Below are positions 45,511 through 53,794 of a stretch of 64,000 bases of DNA, in pieces. The notes beneath the pieces were generated by a model. That model was not told where the DNA came from and made no database searches. It saw nothing but the letters and a program-made list of their open reading frames with translations. Made by a program: the position numbers and the translations under genes. Source of the stretch: an uncultured Pseudomonadales bacterium (GTDB taxonomy: Bacteria; Pseudomonadota; Gammaproteobacteria; Pseudomonadales; Azotimanducaceae); the NCBI GenBank assembly GCA_958296165.1, contig OY282447.1:4501154-4565153 (forward strand), read 5' to 3'. Position 1 is the stretch's first letter; each line of letters begins with the position of its first letter.

Positions 45511-46639
45511 TGGCACAGGGGCTAGGCAGCCTCCTGAGCGACAAGGTACTCGTTGGGGGCGAGGTAGTCGAGGGCCGAGTGCGGGCGTTCGTAGTTGTAG
45601 AAGAACTCGTGTTTGAGGAGCTTCCTGGAGACGGCCTTGACGGTGAGGTCGCAGTCGAGGAAGTTCCAGAACTCGATGCGCGCTGTGCGGTTGGCGCGTT
45701 CGACGTGTCCGTTCCACTGCGGTCGCCGCGGCGGCAGGACGCGGAGGTCGATGCCGAGTTCCCTGCAGGCGTCCTCGAACTCGGCCATGAACTCGCTGCC
45801 GCCGTCGACCTGGATGGAGAGCACGGGCACGGGGAAGCACTCGACGAGGGCGTCGAGGAAGCGCCTGGCGTTGAAGGCGGTGGCGCGGGAGAAGACGCGC
45901 GCGACCATGAACCGGCTGACCGGGCAGATGGCGCGGAACTCCTTGATGGTCTGGCCGTCGCGGGAGAAGGTCATGTGGTCGATCTGGACGAGCTGGCCGG
46001 GGCGTTCGGCCTTGTCGCCGTACTTCCAGCGCCGCGCCCAGCCGTCGAACCTGCGGCGGCGCCTGGGCTTGACCCGGCCTTCGCAGATGCTGGCGAGGGG
46101 CACGGCGCCGGCGGCGATGGCGCGCGAGAGGATGCGCCCGACGGTGGACACGCTCAGGCGCAGGCCCTTGCGTTCGAGCATGCGCTGGATCGGCGCCTTG
46201 CCCATGAACGGATGCCTGCGGCGCAGATCCAGGACGGCCTTCACGTCGCTCGGCTTGTACGACCAGCGCCGGACGCGGCGCGGGCGGGTGGACTTCGGCG
46301 CCAGGCCGCGCTGGCCGCTCGCGGCCAGCGCGGCCTTCCACCGACACATCGTGCGGCGGCTGACGCCGATCTCCCTCAGGGCGGCCGGCGCGGCGCAGCC
46401 GGCTCCGCGCAGTTCGTCGTACCGGCGGATCGCCGACAGGCGCTCGCGGGCCTCGGCCGGCAGCTCGGCGTCGTCGACCTTGAAACTGCGGTACGATCGC
46501 GTCCGCATCGATTCGATCTTCATGGTTCGGGTCTCCTTTCAGTGGGTTTTGCGTTCACTGAAGGCTACCCGATCCGGCGTCGGCGGCGGGTCTTCCGTCG
46601 CCGACGCCGCCTCAGCCAATCACGGCCCGGGCTGTGCCA
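45511..46639 (-). mobile_element. IS481-family insertion sequence
   Basis: The outer ends TGGCACAGGGGC (45511) and GCCCGGGCTGTGCCA (ending 46639) form short imperfect inverted repeats, giving 1129 bp around one transposase. I see no clear target duplication beside these ends, so the true edges may lie a few bases out, or the copy is old. It separates the thiolase gene from the ankyrin lipoprotein gene. Confidence 0.8.
45522..46523 (-). CDS. IS481-family transposase
   Basis: 333 residues. An N-terminal helix-turn-helix (AALREIGVSRRTMCRWKAAL) and a second HTH (APIQRMLERKGLRLSVSTVG) precede the rve integrase core. DDE residues are in VQIDHMTFSRDGQTIKEF, LSIQVDGGSEFMAEFEDAC and WNGHVERANRTARIEFW. 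The C-terminal FFYNYERPHSALDYLAPNEY is typical. The gene is intact, so the transposase could be functional. Confidence 0.95.
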   Translation of the reverse strand: MKIESMRTRSYRSFKVDDAELPAEARERLSAIRRYDELRGAGCAAPAALREIGVSRRTMCRWKAALAASGQRGLAPKSTRPRRVRRWSYKPSDVKAVLDLRRRHPFMGKAPIQRMLERKGLRLSVSTVGRILSRAIAAGAVPLASICEGRVKPRRRRRFDGWARRWKYGDKAERPGQLVQIDHMTFSRDGQTIKEFRAICPVSRFMVARVFSRATAFNARRFLDALVECFPVPVLSIQVDGGSEFMAEFEDACRELGIDLRVLPPRRPQWNGHVERANRTARIEFWNFLDCDLTVKAVSRKLLKHEFFYNYERPHSALDYLAPNEYLVAQEAA

Positions 46640-46715
46640 AATCTATCTGAGCCGGCACAGCTGACGGCAACGTGCAGCGTACCGATTCCACCCACCACAC
46701 AAGGAGAAGGCTGTT

Positions 46716-47771
46716 TTGAAAGGTACAAAGGTTGACGACCGACTACATACGGATCATTCGTTGCGGCGCGGCGGCGTTTTGCTGTGGGCAGTGCTCTTGG
46801 CCGTTTCGATGCAGGCATGCGGGCCCAGCGCGGAGCGTATCGCGGCGGCAACGCGCGCCTTGACCCAAGCGGTTGAACAGGGCGACGTCGCCAATGCGCA
46901 GCAAGCCCTTGATGACGGTGCCAGAGTGACCGCAGACGTGATTGTGTTGGCCGCGAAGGGAGGCGACGTCGGCTTGTTCGAGATGCTCGCGGACGCCGGC
47001 GCAGCGGCTGAAGTGGGCGTCGATTCCCGTGCTGCCAACGGCGAGACGGCATTGATGGCCGCGTCCGCCGCCGGCCACGCCGCCATCGTGTCGGCGCTGC
47101 TCGCCAAAGGCGCTGACGTGAGTGTCGGCCACCCGTTGTCCAGCGCCGCATCGGGAGGCCACGCAGACATCGTCGAAGTATTGCTGGCCGCGGGCGCCGA
47201 GGCCGGCGGCAGGGCCCTCGACGCCGCTGCGGCAGGTACTCATGCGAGCTTGGTCAAACGCCTGCTGGATGCCGGCGCCAATCCGAACGCCGCCGACGGA
47301 GGAGGAACGCCTACCGGCATCTTTCTACGCGCCGTTGTGGAGGGCGAGACTGAGATCGTGGCCGCCCTGCTGGCGGCAGGCGCCGATGTACACGCCGAGG
47401 ACGCGCAAGGAAACATCGTCACTCTGCATCGCATACGGTCGGGAATGGGGCCGCGCATAGACCCGAAAAATGGTGCGTCCGCACTCGTGCTGGCCGTGTG
47501 GGAAGGCCATGCCGACACTGTAGATGCCTTGCTTACCGCCGGCGTGGATGTGAACGCCGTAGCCGAAGGCGGCGAGCCGGCGCTGATGTGGGCCGCTCGG
47601 CAAGGCCACGCGAACATCGCGAGCGCACTGCTGGACTTCGGTGCGAACCCGAACGCCGCCAACTCCGCGGGTCAAACGGCGTTGGCCTTGGCCACAGCGA
47701 GAGGCCACTCGGATGTCGTCGCAGTGCTGCGCGCTGCCGGCGCAACGCAAGGCGAACGGCCCGAAAATTAA
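46716..47771 (+). CDS. Ankyrin-repeat lipoprotein
   Basis: 351 residues from a TTG at 46716, nine bases after AAGGAG. A lipoprotein signal is visible, VLLWAVLLAVSMQACGPS, with the lipobox cysteine at about residue 35. About eight ankyrin repeats follow, for example NGETALMAASAAGHAAIVSA, SAASGGHADIVEVLLAAGAE, LVKRLLDAGANPNAADGGG, GHADTVDALLTAGVDVNAVA and ALATARGHSDVVAVLRAAGA. Attachment to a membrane and protein-protein binding are expected. The partner is unknown. Confidence 0.9.
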   Translation: MKGTKVDDRLHTDHSLRRGGVLLWAVLLAVSMQACGPSAERIAAATRALTQAVEQGDVANAQQALDDGARVTADVIVLAAKGGDVGLFEMLADAGAAAEVGVDSRAANGETALMAASAAGHAAIVSALLAKGADVSVGHPLSSAASGGHADIVEVLLAAGAEAGGRALDAAAAGTHASLVKRLLDAGANPNAADGGGTPTGIFLRAVVEGETEIVAALLAAGADVHAEDAQGNIVTLHRIRSGMGPRIDPKNGASALVLAVWEGHADTVDALLTAGVDVNAVAEGGEPALMWAARQGHANIASALLDFGANPNAANSAGQTALALATARGHSDVVAVLRAAGATQGERPEN

Positions 47772-47799
47772 GGACCCTGCGGATAGACCAATGGAACGC

Positions 47800-48050
47800 G
47801 ATGGAGCTGATGCGCCGGACGGGCGCACTGGCGGATCGAGAACGAAACGTCCAACACCCTGAAGAACCAAGGCTGCGAGTTCGAGGAGCTTCGGCCACGG
47901 CGCGAAGAATCTAGCGACCGTGTTCGCCTGTTTGATGATGCTGGCGTTCGGCATGGACCAGCTGCAGGCGACATGCTGCGGCTGTTCCGGGCGGCGCTGG
48001 AACGCAAGCGGCGTCCGACGTACTTCTGGGAGGCATATCACGCACATCGT
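47800..48050 (+). pseudogene. C-terminal remnant of a DDE transposase
   Basis: Read across two frameshifts, the strand gives GRAHWRIENETSNTLKNQGC, then FGHGAKNLATVFACLMMLAF and GMDQLQATCC, then LFRAALERKRRPTYFWEAYH. This is the C-terminal part of an IS4-like transposase (the HWRIENE glutamate motif and the NLATVFA helix). The catalytic aspartates and both ends are gone. The following 210 bp (48051-48262) hold nothing I recognise. Confidence 0.7.
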
Positions 48051-48262
48051 CGCATTCGTCCCCGCCCACATCGATAGCTTCGTCGTCGTTCGATGAGGCC
48101 ATCGCAGAGGCGCATTCTTGGCTATGCCATGCGATATGCCACGCCAGCGCCTCGTGGCCGGACGCGCCGGACACGGGATTTTCCGCTGAGCGGACGCCCG
48201 CAAGACCATGACGCCCAGAGCCCAGCAGCCACGACTGCGGCCACTTCGCCGCTCGTTGGCGG

Positions 48263-48660
48263 CTACGGCCTCGTGGCGGTGGAGAGGTTGGTCAGATGCC
48301 CGCCGGGGCTTGACAGCAAGCTCATCACGCTCACCGGCGCATCGGACTCGATATGGACCGCCATTTGCCGGCGCCATCGCCCAGCGCGCCCTTGAACGCG
48401 GCGTGTGCGCTGCGGACGCCGCATCGCTGCCCGAACGCCTCGGCCGACAGCGCTGCCTCGCTGGCGGCGTGGCGCACCGAGTAGCCGGCGATCGCATCGT
48501 CCGAAGGATCAGTCCAGGAGAGCGTCACTTCGGCGTCGCCGGGCGCTGCGGCGAGGCCGCTCGGCGCCGACGGCTGGGCGGCCGCGCCGAACGAAAGGGC
48601 TGCGCCCAGAGCCGCCGCCATCGCCAGTGCCGGCCCGCCCTCGACCCCTTTCCGGCGCAC
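48263..48660 (-). pseudogene. Remnant of a secreted fibronectin type III protein
   Basis: From the GTG at 48660 the minus strand encodes a signal-like leader (AMAAALGAALSFGAAAQ) and the first half of an FN3 domain (PSAPSGLAAAPGDAEVTLSW, DPSDDAIAGYSVRHA). After a degenerate stretch, another frame encodes VHIESDAPVSVMSLLSSPGG, HLTNLSTATRP and a stop at 48263, which resembles the C-terminal end of large secreted FN3 or leucine-rich proteins. The middle is missing and the frames differ, so this is the collapsed residue of a much longer gene. Confidence 0.6.
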
Positions 48661-48768
48661 GCCCGCAAACCCCTCAACCTGCACATCTTGTAGCCCCCCT
48701 CGTCCTCGCCTTTGCTGCAAATGCAAATATGTTGTTGGTGTATTGGTGAAGCAAGCTACATTGCTAGA

Positions 48769-48795
48769 CTCGAGGTACTCGAGGTACTCGAGGTT
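48769..48795. repeat. Three 9-bp direct repeats
   Basis: CTCGAGGTA is repeated at 48769 and 48778, followed by CTCGAGGTT at 48787. The array lies 86 bp upstream of the serine hydrolase start, next to an AT-rich stretch. It may be simple slippage. Confidence 0.75.
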
Positions 48796-48880
48796 GAAAT
48801 CCCCTCTCAAGCGTGTACGGTTACGGTCGTTGGCGGGTGTGGCGCCTCCAACGATGTGGCCCCACTCACGGACAGATATA

Positions 48881-50254
48881 ATGCTCACTCGCCTGCGAAC
48901 CACTGCCGTTCCAACTCCATCCCCAATCCTCCGCGGGCCGAGCCGAAGGCATCGACCGCGGGCCGCTTGGATGGCGGTTCTCATGCTTGCCGTCGCGGTC
49001 TTCGCCAGCAACGCGAGTGCAGCCGAGGAGCGCGACCTAGCGGCGGTCGCTCCGGCGGCCGTGGGCTTGAGCGCGGACAGCCTGCAGCGCCTCAGCGCAA
49101 CCATGCAGCGCTTCGTGGACGACGGCGACTTGGCCGGGGCCGTCACCGCGGTGGCAAGGCACGGCAAGATTGCCCACTTCGAGACGTTCGGCAAGCAGGA
49201 TCTCGGCACCGGCGCGGCGATGCCGAAGGATGCGATCTTTCGCATTCACTCGATGACCAAGCCCATCGCCGGCGTCGCGCTGATGACCTTCTACGACGAA
49301 GGTCGTTTCCGGCTCGAAGATCCGGTGAGCAAGTATATTCCGGCCTTCAAGAACCTCAAAGTGGCGGTCGGCGAAGGAGAAGACGGCGAGCCGACGCTGG
49401 CGGATGCCGACCACGCCATGACCATCCGCGAACTGGTCAGCCATACCGCCGGCCTCACCTACGGCTTCTTCTCGCAATCGCTGGTGGATACGCTCTATCG
49501 GCGCGCCAACATCCTAGACCGCAACAGCAGCTTGGGCGAGATGGTCGGCAAGCTGGCGGACATCCCCCTGCACCAGCAGCCCGGCAAGCAATGGCACTAC
49601 AGCGTCGCCGTGGACGTGCAAGGCTATTTGGTCGAAGTGCTGGCCGGCAAGCCATTCGACCAAGTGCTGCGCGAGCGCGTGTTCGAGCCGCTCCGCATGC
49701 AAGACACCGGCTTTTGGGTGCGCGAGGCGGATCGGCCGCGTTTGGCCACGCTCTACCGGCAAGGCCGGGGCGGCGAGCTGCACGCCGTGCCGTCTGGCGA
49801 ATACCTCACGCCGCCGCAGCTCTTCTCCGGCGGCGGGGGCTTGGTGTCCACGGCGATGGACTACATCCGCTTCTGCCAAATGCTGCTCAATGGCGGCGAA
49901 CTCGACGGCGTCCGCGTGCTCAAGGCGGAAACGGTGCGGCTGATGCACAGCAACCAACTGCCCGCGGCCATCGAGTCCATCGATGCCAGAATCGCCACGC
50001 CCGGCAACACATTCGGCATCGGCTTCGCCATCGTCGAGCAGCCGGACGGCAGCACCGATCACGTCCTCGCCGAGGGCGAATACTGGTGGTATGGAATCGG
50101 CGGCACTTGGTTCGGGGTGAATCCGGTGCAGGATCTCGCCATCGTCGGCATGATCCAGAACATGGGCGGGCGCGGCGCTCGCCGGGCGCGCATCCAGAGC
50201 AAGAAGCTCGTCTACGAGGCGATCGTCGACGCGCCTAGCGCCGCCGGTTCCTAG
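48881..50254 (+). CDS. Secreted class C beta-lactamase-like serine hydrolase
   Basis: 457 residues from the ATG at 48881; an ATG at 48971 that begins at the signal peptide (MAVLMLAVAVFASNASAAEE) is an equally good start. The beta-lactamase/transpeptidase-like fold has the nucleophile motif FRIHSMTKPIAGVALMTFYD (SxxK), ELVSHTAGLTYGFF, and the second motif WHYSVAVDVQGYLVEVLAGK (tyrosine of YxN type). The C-terminus includes GIGGTWFGVNP. Members are esterases, carboxypeptidases or beta-lactamase relatives. It acts in the periplasm. Its stop overlaps the convergent quinone oxidoreductase gene by four bases. Confidence 0.9.
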   Translation: MLTRLRTTAVPTPSPILRGPSRRHRPRAAWMAVLMLAVAVFASNASAAEERDLAAVAPAAVGLSADSLQRLSATMQRFVDDGDLAGAVTAVARHGKIAHFETFGKQDLGTGAAMPKDAIFRIHSMTKPIAGVALMTFYDEGRFRLEDPVSKYIPAFKNLKVAVGEGEDGEPTLADADHAMTIRELVSHTAGLTYGFFSQSLVDTLYRRANILDRNSSLGEMVGKLADIPLHQQPGKQWHYSVAVDVQGYLVEVLAGKPFDQVLRERVFEPLRMQDTGFWVREADRPRLATLYRQGRGGELHAVPSGEYLTPPQLFSGGGGLVSTAMDYIRFCQMLLNGGELDGVRVLKAETVRLMHSNQLPAAIESIDARIATPGNTFGIGFAIVEQPDGSTDHVLAEGEYWWYGIGGTWFGVNPVQDLAIVGMIQNMGGRGARRARIQSKKLVYEAIVDAPSAAGS

Positions 50255-51279
50255 CCCGGCGCGGCCACTTCGTAGCCGTTCATCGTCACCACGCACTTGC
50301 CCACCACGTTGCGGTGCTGGAGCATCCGCATCGCGTCCACTGCCCGTTCCAGCGGGAAGCCGGCGCAAACGTGCGGATCGATGGCGCCGCTTTGGGCTAG
50401 CTCCCACAACGCTTGCTGGTTGCGACGGCCGAGTTCCGGGGCGCGGCGGCCTATTTCGCCGGCCCGCACGCCGATCACGGAAATGCTCTTGATGAGAATG
50501 AGATTCACCGGCGCCTGCGGCCACCGGCCGCTGGTAAAGCCGATGGTGAGCAGGCGTCCGCGCCAGTTGATGCAGCGCATGGATTCGTCGAACACGCTGC
50601 CGCCTACCGGATCGAAGATCACGTCCGCGCCACCGCTGCCGGTGATGGCCTTCACCCCATCGCGAAAGCCGCCCAGCGAGCCGTCCGGCTGCGTGTAGTT
50701 GATGACGGCGTCCGCGCCACGGGATTTCACCACGGCGAGCTTGTCGTCCCTGCCGCCGGTGCCGATCACCTTGGCGCCGTAGTGCTTGCCGAGATCCACC
50801 GCCGCCATGCCGACGCCGCCGGTGGCGCCATGCACCAGCAGCCACTCGCCAGCGCGTAGCTCGCCGCGTACCTTGAGGGCCACATAGGCGGTCATATAGG
50901 CGGTGGCGTAAGAGGCGGCCTTCTCGTAGTTCATGCGGCCCGGAATGGGTTTGACGGCTGCGGCGGCGACGTTCACGGCTTCGGCGAAACCGCCGGCCCG
51001 GCTGCCGAAGCAAACGGCGTCACCCTCTCGCACGTTGCGGACGCCAGCGCCCACCGCCGCCACATCGCCCGCCGCCTCGCCGCCCGGCGCGAACGGCAGC
51101 GGCGGCTTGTGCTGGTACTTGCCCTGGATCATGAGCAGATCCGGGAAGTTGACGGCGCACGCCTTCACGCGCACTTGCACTTCGCCGGCACCGGGGTCCG
51201 GCAGATCCAATTCATCGAGCGTGACGGTGCCGATGTCTTGGCTGATCGCGTGGCAACGCACGGCGCGAATGCGGGTCAT
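50251..51279 (-). CDS. NADPH:quinone oxidoreductase (zinc-free MDR family)
   Basis: 342 residues from the ATG at 51279 (GGGGAGG upstream); the frame is open to 51324. The GroES-like N-terminal domain has VRVKACAVNFPDLLMIQGKY and FAPGGEAAGDVAAVGAGVRN. The Rossmann domain has WLLVHGATGGVGMAAVDLGK and DVIFDPVGGSVFDESMRCIN, and the end has LERAVDAMRMLQHRNVVGKC. No zinc-binding cysteines are present, as in QOR/zeta-crystallin enzymes. It would reduce quinones or enones with NADPH. Confidence 0.9.
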   Translation of the reverse strand: MTRIRAVRCHAISQDIGTVTLDELDLPDPGAGEVQVRVKACAVNFPDLLMIQGKYQHKPPLPFAPGGEAAGDVAAVGAGVRNVREGDAVCFGSRAGGFAEAVNVAAAAVKPIPGRMNYEKAASYATAYMTAYVALKVRGELRAGEWLLVHGATGGVGMAAVDLGKHYGAKVIGTGGRDDKLAVVKSRGADAVINYTQPDGSLGGFRDGVKAITGSGGADVIFDPVGGSVFDESMRCINWRGRLLTIGFTSGRWPQAPVNLILIKSISVIGVRAGEIGRRAPELGRRNQQALWELAQSGAIDPHVCAGFPLERAVDAMRMLQHRNVVGKCVVTMNGYEVAAPG

Positions 51280-51375
51280 GGATTGGCGGCCTCCCCTCTG
51301 GCTATGTTCCGCGCATGTTCCCACCGAGAGCCGGTCTGCCGCCAGCTTCTCGGTGAAGTGGCGCGATTCATCGCG

Positions 51376-51936
51376 CTAATCGGCACGATCGTCCGCCGCA
51401 CATGTGCCAAGCACGAATCGCTGCCCGGCGCTCCATATGCTCACCTCGCCGTCCGACTCGAGATCGGCCAAGGCCACCAAACGGTAGTAGACCGATCGAG
51501 AGATCAACGCCCGCAAGCCGCGGCGCACTTCCACATAAGGGCGCGGCCCGCTGGAGCTCTTCGTCACCGTGATCGGATGTTCAGAGTCGGCCAGTACCAC
51601 ATCGCCGACATTGGTACGAAACAACAGCCGTCGTTCGCTGCCCTCCCCGTCCGATTCCATATCGACCGCCACAAACGGCGCATCGTCCACTCGAATGCGC
51701 AGCTTCTCGACCGGCGTAACCAAGTAGTAGTCGCCATCGTCAAGACGCAGAATCGTCGCGAACAGCTTGGCGATGGCGAAGCGCTTGACGAGCGCACCCT
51801 CGTGAAACCAATCGCCGTTGGCGGCGATGCGGATGTCGATTGCGCCGACGCGGTGCGGATTCCAGCGCTCCACCGGCGGCAGCGAACGATCCTTGGCGGC
51901 AACGAGCAGATCGTTGAAGGAGCTCGTCGCGGCCAC
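51376..51936 (-). CDS. DUF1285 family protein
   Basis: 186 residues from the GTG at 51936, three bases from the moaA stop. The DUF1285 pattern is clear: PPVERWNPHRVGAIDIRIAA, GDWFHEGALVKRFAIAKLFA, YYLVTPVEKLRIRVDDAPFV, and the second half FRTNVGDVVLADSEHPITV. Members are small cytoplasmic proteins of unknown function in proteobacteria. The tight spacing with moaA suggests cotranscription, but no functional link is known to me. Confidence 0.85.
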   Translation of the reverse strand: MAATSSFNDLLVAAKDRSLPPVERWNPHRVGAIDIRIAANGDWFHEGALVKRFAIAKLFATILRLDDGDYYLVTPVEKLRIRVDDAPFVAVDMESDGEGSERRLLFRTNVGDVVLADSEHPITVTKSSSGPRPYVEVRRGLRALISRSVYYRLVALADLESDGEVSIWSAGQRFVLGTCAADDRAD

Positions 51937-51938
51937 GG

Positions 51939-52904
51939 CTAGCCGCCGATGAACTTCATCACGGTTACTTCGCCCTTGAATTGCAGTGTTTGCTTGTCTG
52001 CCAAGGCACCCATCAGGCGGTTCTGCAACACCGTGCGGGCCTGGTCGTCCGGCAATTGCAGCGCGTCGACGATGGCGTGGCGCTTGCTGCTCGACAGGCA
52101 GCCGTACAGATAGCCGTTGGAGGAAAGGCGCAACCGGGTGCAGGAGGCGCAGAACGGCTCGGACTCGTTGGCGATGATGCCGAACACGCCGCGGTTCGGA
52201 ATCTCGTAGCGCACCGAGGTGGAGTCGTAGGCGGCATCGGTGCGGGCGAACTCGTAGCGTCGCCCGATCAGCGCGAGGATGTCGTCCATGCCGAAGAAAT
52301 CCCGGCCATAGGCGCTGCCGTGCTTCAAATGGCCCATGTTCATCAGCTCGATGAAGCGCAGTTCGATATTGCGCTCTAGGCAATACTCCAGCATGGGCAG
52401 GATCTGATCGACGTTGGCCGATTTCAGGGGCACCATGTTCACCTTCACCTTGAGGCCCGCATCGCGCATCAGCTCGATGCCCTCGAGCACCGTGGCGAGG
52501 TCGCCGCTGCGGGCAATCGCGCGGAAGCGCAGGGGGTTCAAGGTGTCCAAACTGACGTTGATGCGCTTGAGGCCGGCGGCGGCAATCAGCTCGGCCTTGC
52601 GCGGCAGCAGCTGGCCGTTGGTGGTGACCGAAACGTCGTTCAGCGGCAGCTGCATGACTGCCGGCAGAAAGGCATCGAACTTGGCCGATAGGAGCGGCTC
52701 GCCGCCGGTGATGCGCAGCTTCTCGATGCCGGCTGATTCGATCAAGAGCCGCACCGCGCGCAGCAACTCCTCCGCGCTCAGTTCCGCCACCGCCGGCTGC
52801 AGGCGCCTACCGTTCGGCACGCAATAGGTGCAGGCGTAGTTACAGGCCGCGGTAAGGCTTACGCGAAGGTTGCGAAAGCGCCTTCCGTGCGCGTCAACGA
52901 TCAT
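51939..52904 (-). CDS. moaA: GTP 3',8-cyclase (molybdenum cofactor biosynthesis)
   Basis: 321 residues from the ATG at 52904, giving the standard start MIVDAHGRRFRNLRVSLTAA; a TTG at 52940 would add twelve. The radical-SAM cluster motif is CNYACTYC, followed by KLRITGGEPLLSAKFDAFL. The second [4Fe-4S] site that binds GTP is CASCTRLRLSSNGYLYGC. The chain ends in the required double glycine (MKFIGG). With MoaC it makes cPMP. MoaC and other moa genes are not in the window. Confidence 0.95.
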   Translation of the reverse strand: MIVDAHGRRFRNLRVSLTAACNYACTYCVPNGRRLQPAVAELSAEELLRAVRLLIESAGIEKLRITGGEPLLSAKFDAFLPAVMQLPLNDVSVTTNGQLLPRKAELIAAAGLKRINVSLDTLNPLRFRAIARSGDLATVLEGIELMRDAGLKVKVNMVPLKSANVDQILPMLEYCLERNIELRFIELMNMGHLKHGSAYGRDFFGMDDILALIGRRYEFARTDAAYDSTSVRYEIPNRGVFGIIANESEPFCASCTRLRLSSNGYLYGCLSSSKRHAIVDALQLPDDQARTVLQNRLMGALADKQTLQFKGEVTVMKFIGG

Positions 52905-53041
52905 CGTGGTGTGGGTCGGAACCGCAACATCGGGTCGCAATCATACCCGATGTGCCGTGTACGCTCGGTGCGGTGGGTGTAGTCTGTGTAGTCTTCGGGC
53001 AACGCTCTCAACGCGAGAACGGCAACGAAGGAGGATCGGCA

Positions 53042-53755
53042 ATGTTCAACTCGCAGAACATCTCTGCTGTTTTGCTATTCGGCCTGTTTGGCGTCCTGCT
53101 GTTCGCGGCGCTGGACGCGACCGCAGCGGAGGAACGCTACATACCGCCGCTAACGGCTAATCCGCTCCCGGAAGTCACGCAGAAATCAATGTGGGAGGGA
53201 TTCGCCCAGGATGTGGGCTTGACGAGCGAAGAGCTCGCCGACTACAGGGCAAACCTGACGGAAGCAGGCATCGACGATCTCATGTGGACCGAGTTCTCCC
53301 GGGGCTTCAACGAGCTCCTGCTCGACCTGCATCGGCCGCTCACCGCCGACGATCTACTGCTCGCAAAACCGGACGTCCAAGTCCTCATCAAGGTGATGGC
53401 AGACATACAGTATGGCTCCGTGACCGTGCCTCATCCGGCAACCGCTTTCGACGACGCGCTTTGGGATCACTTCGCCGCAGAGCTGGCGAACTTCGTCCCT
53501 TTGCGTGACACCGACCAGGAGTTCACGGCGGCCGATGCGCTCTGGGTACACGTTGCCCAGAAACACGACGCGGCCACGCTGCAGCAGCGCCCCGTTACGG
53601 CGTACGAGCTGTTGGAAATGCCGGACTACCAGCTGCGCCGCAAGCTCATCGTGGACGACATCGTGACGTCCATGTTGGACTGCGCCGCTTGCGCGATCGA
53701 CACGGTCAGCCCCACCACCGCGGCGTGCAAGGATGAGTGTGAGAAGGGCTTCTAG
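53042..53755 (+). CDS. Secreted protein of unknown function
   Basis: 237 residues. AAGGAGG stands eight bases before the ATG at 53042, an excellent ribosome site. A signal peptide (SAVLLFGLFGVLLFAALDA, cut after ATAAEE) leads to a mainly helical, acidic domain with FAQDVGLTSEELADYRANLT and WDHFAAELANFVPLRDTDQE. The last 35 residues hold four cysteines (DCAACAIDTVSPTTAACKDE, then CEKGF), fit for two disulfides or metal binding. I do not recognise the family. It is monocistronic, between moaA (divergent) and murF (convergent). Confidence 0.8.
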   Translation: MFNSQNISAVLLFGLFGVLLFAALDATAAEERYIPPLTANPLPEVTQKSMWEGFAQDVGLTSEELADYRANLTEAGIDDLMWTEFSRGFNELLLDLHRPLTADDLLLAKPDVQVLIKVMADIQYGSVTVPHPATAFDDALWDHFAAELANFVPLRDTDQEFTAADALWVHVAQKHDAATLQQRPVTAYELLEMPDYQLRRKLIVDDIVTSMLDCAACAIDTVSPTTAACKDECEKGF

Positions 53756-53794
53756 CCTCGCGTTGATCCAAGCCCAAGGGCTCGGTTCACCTCG

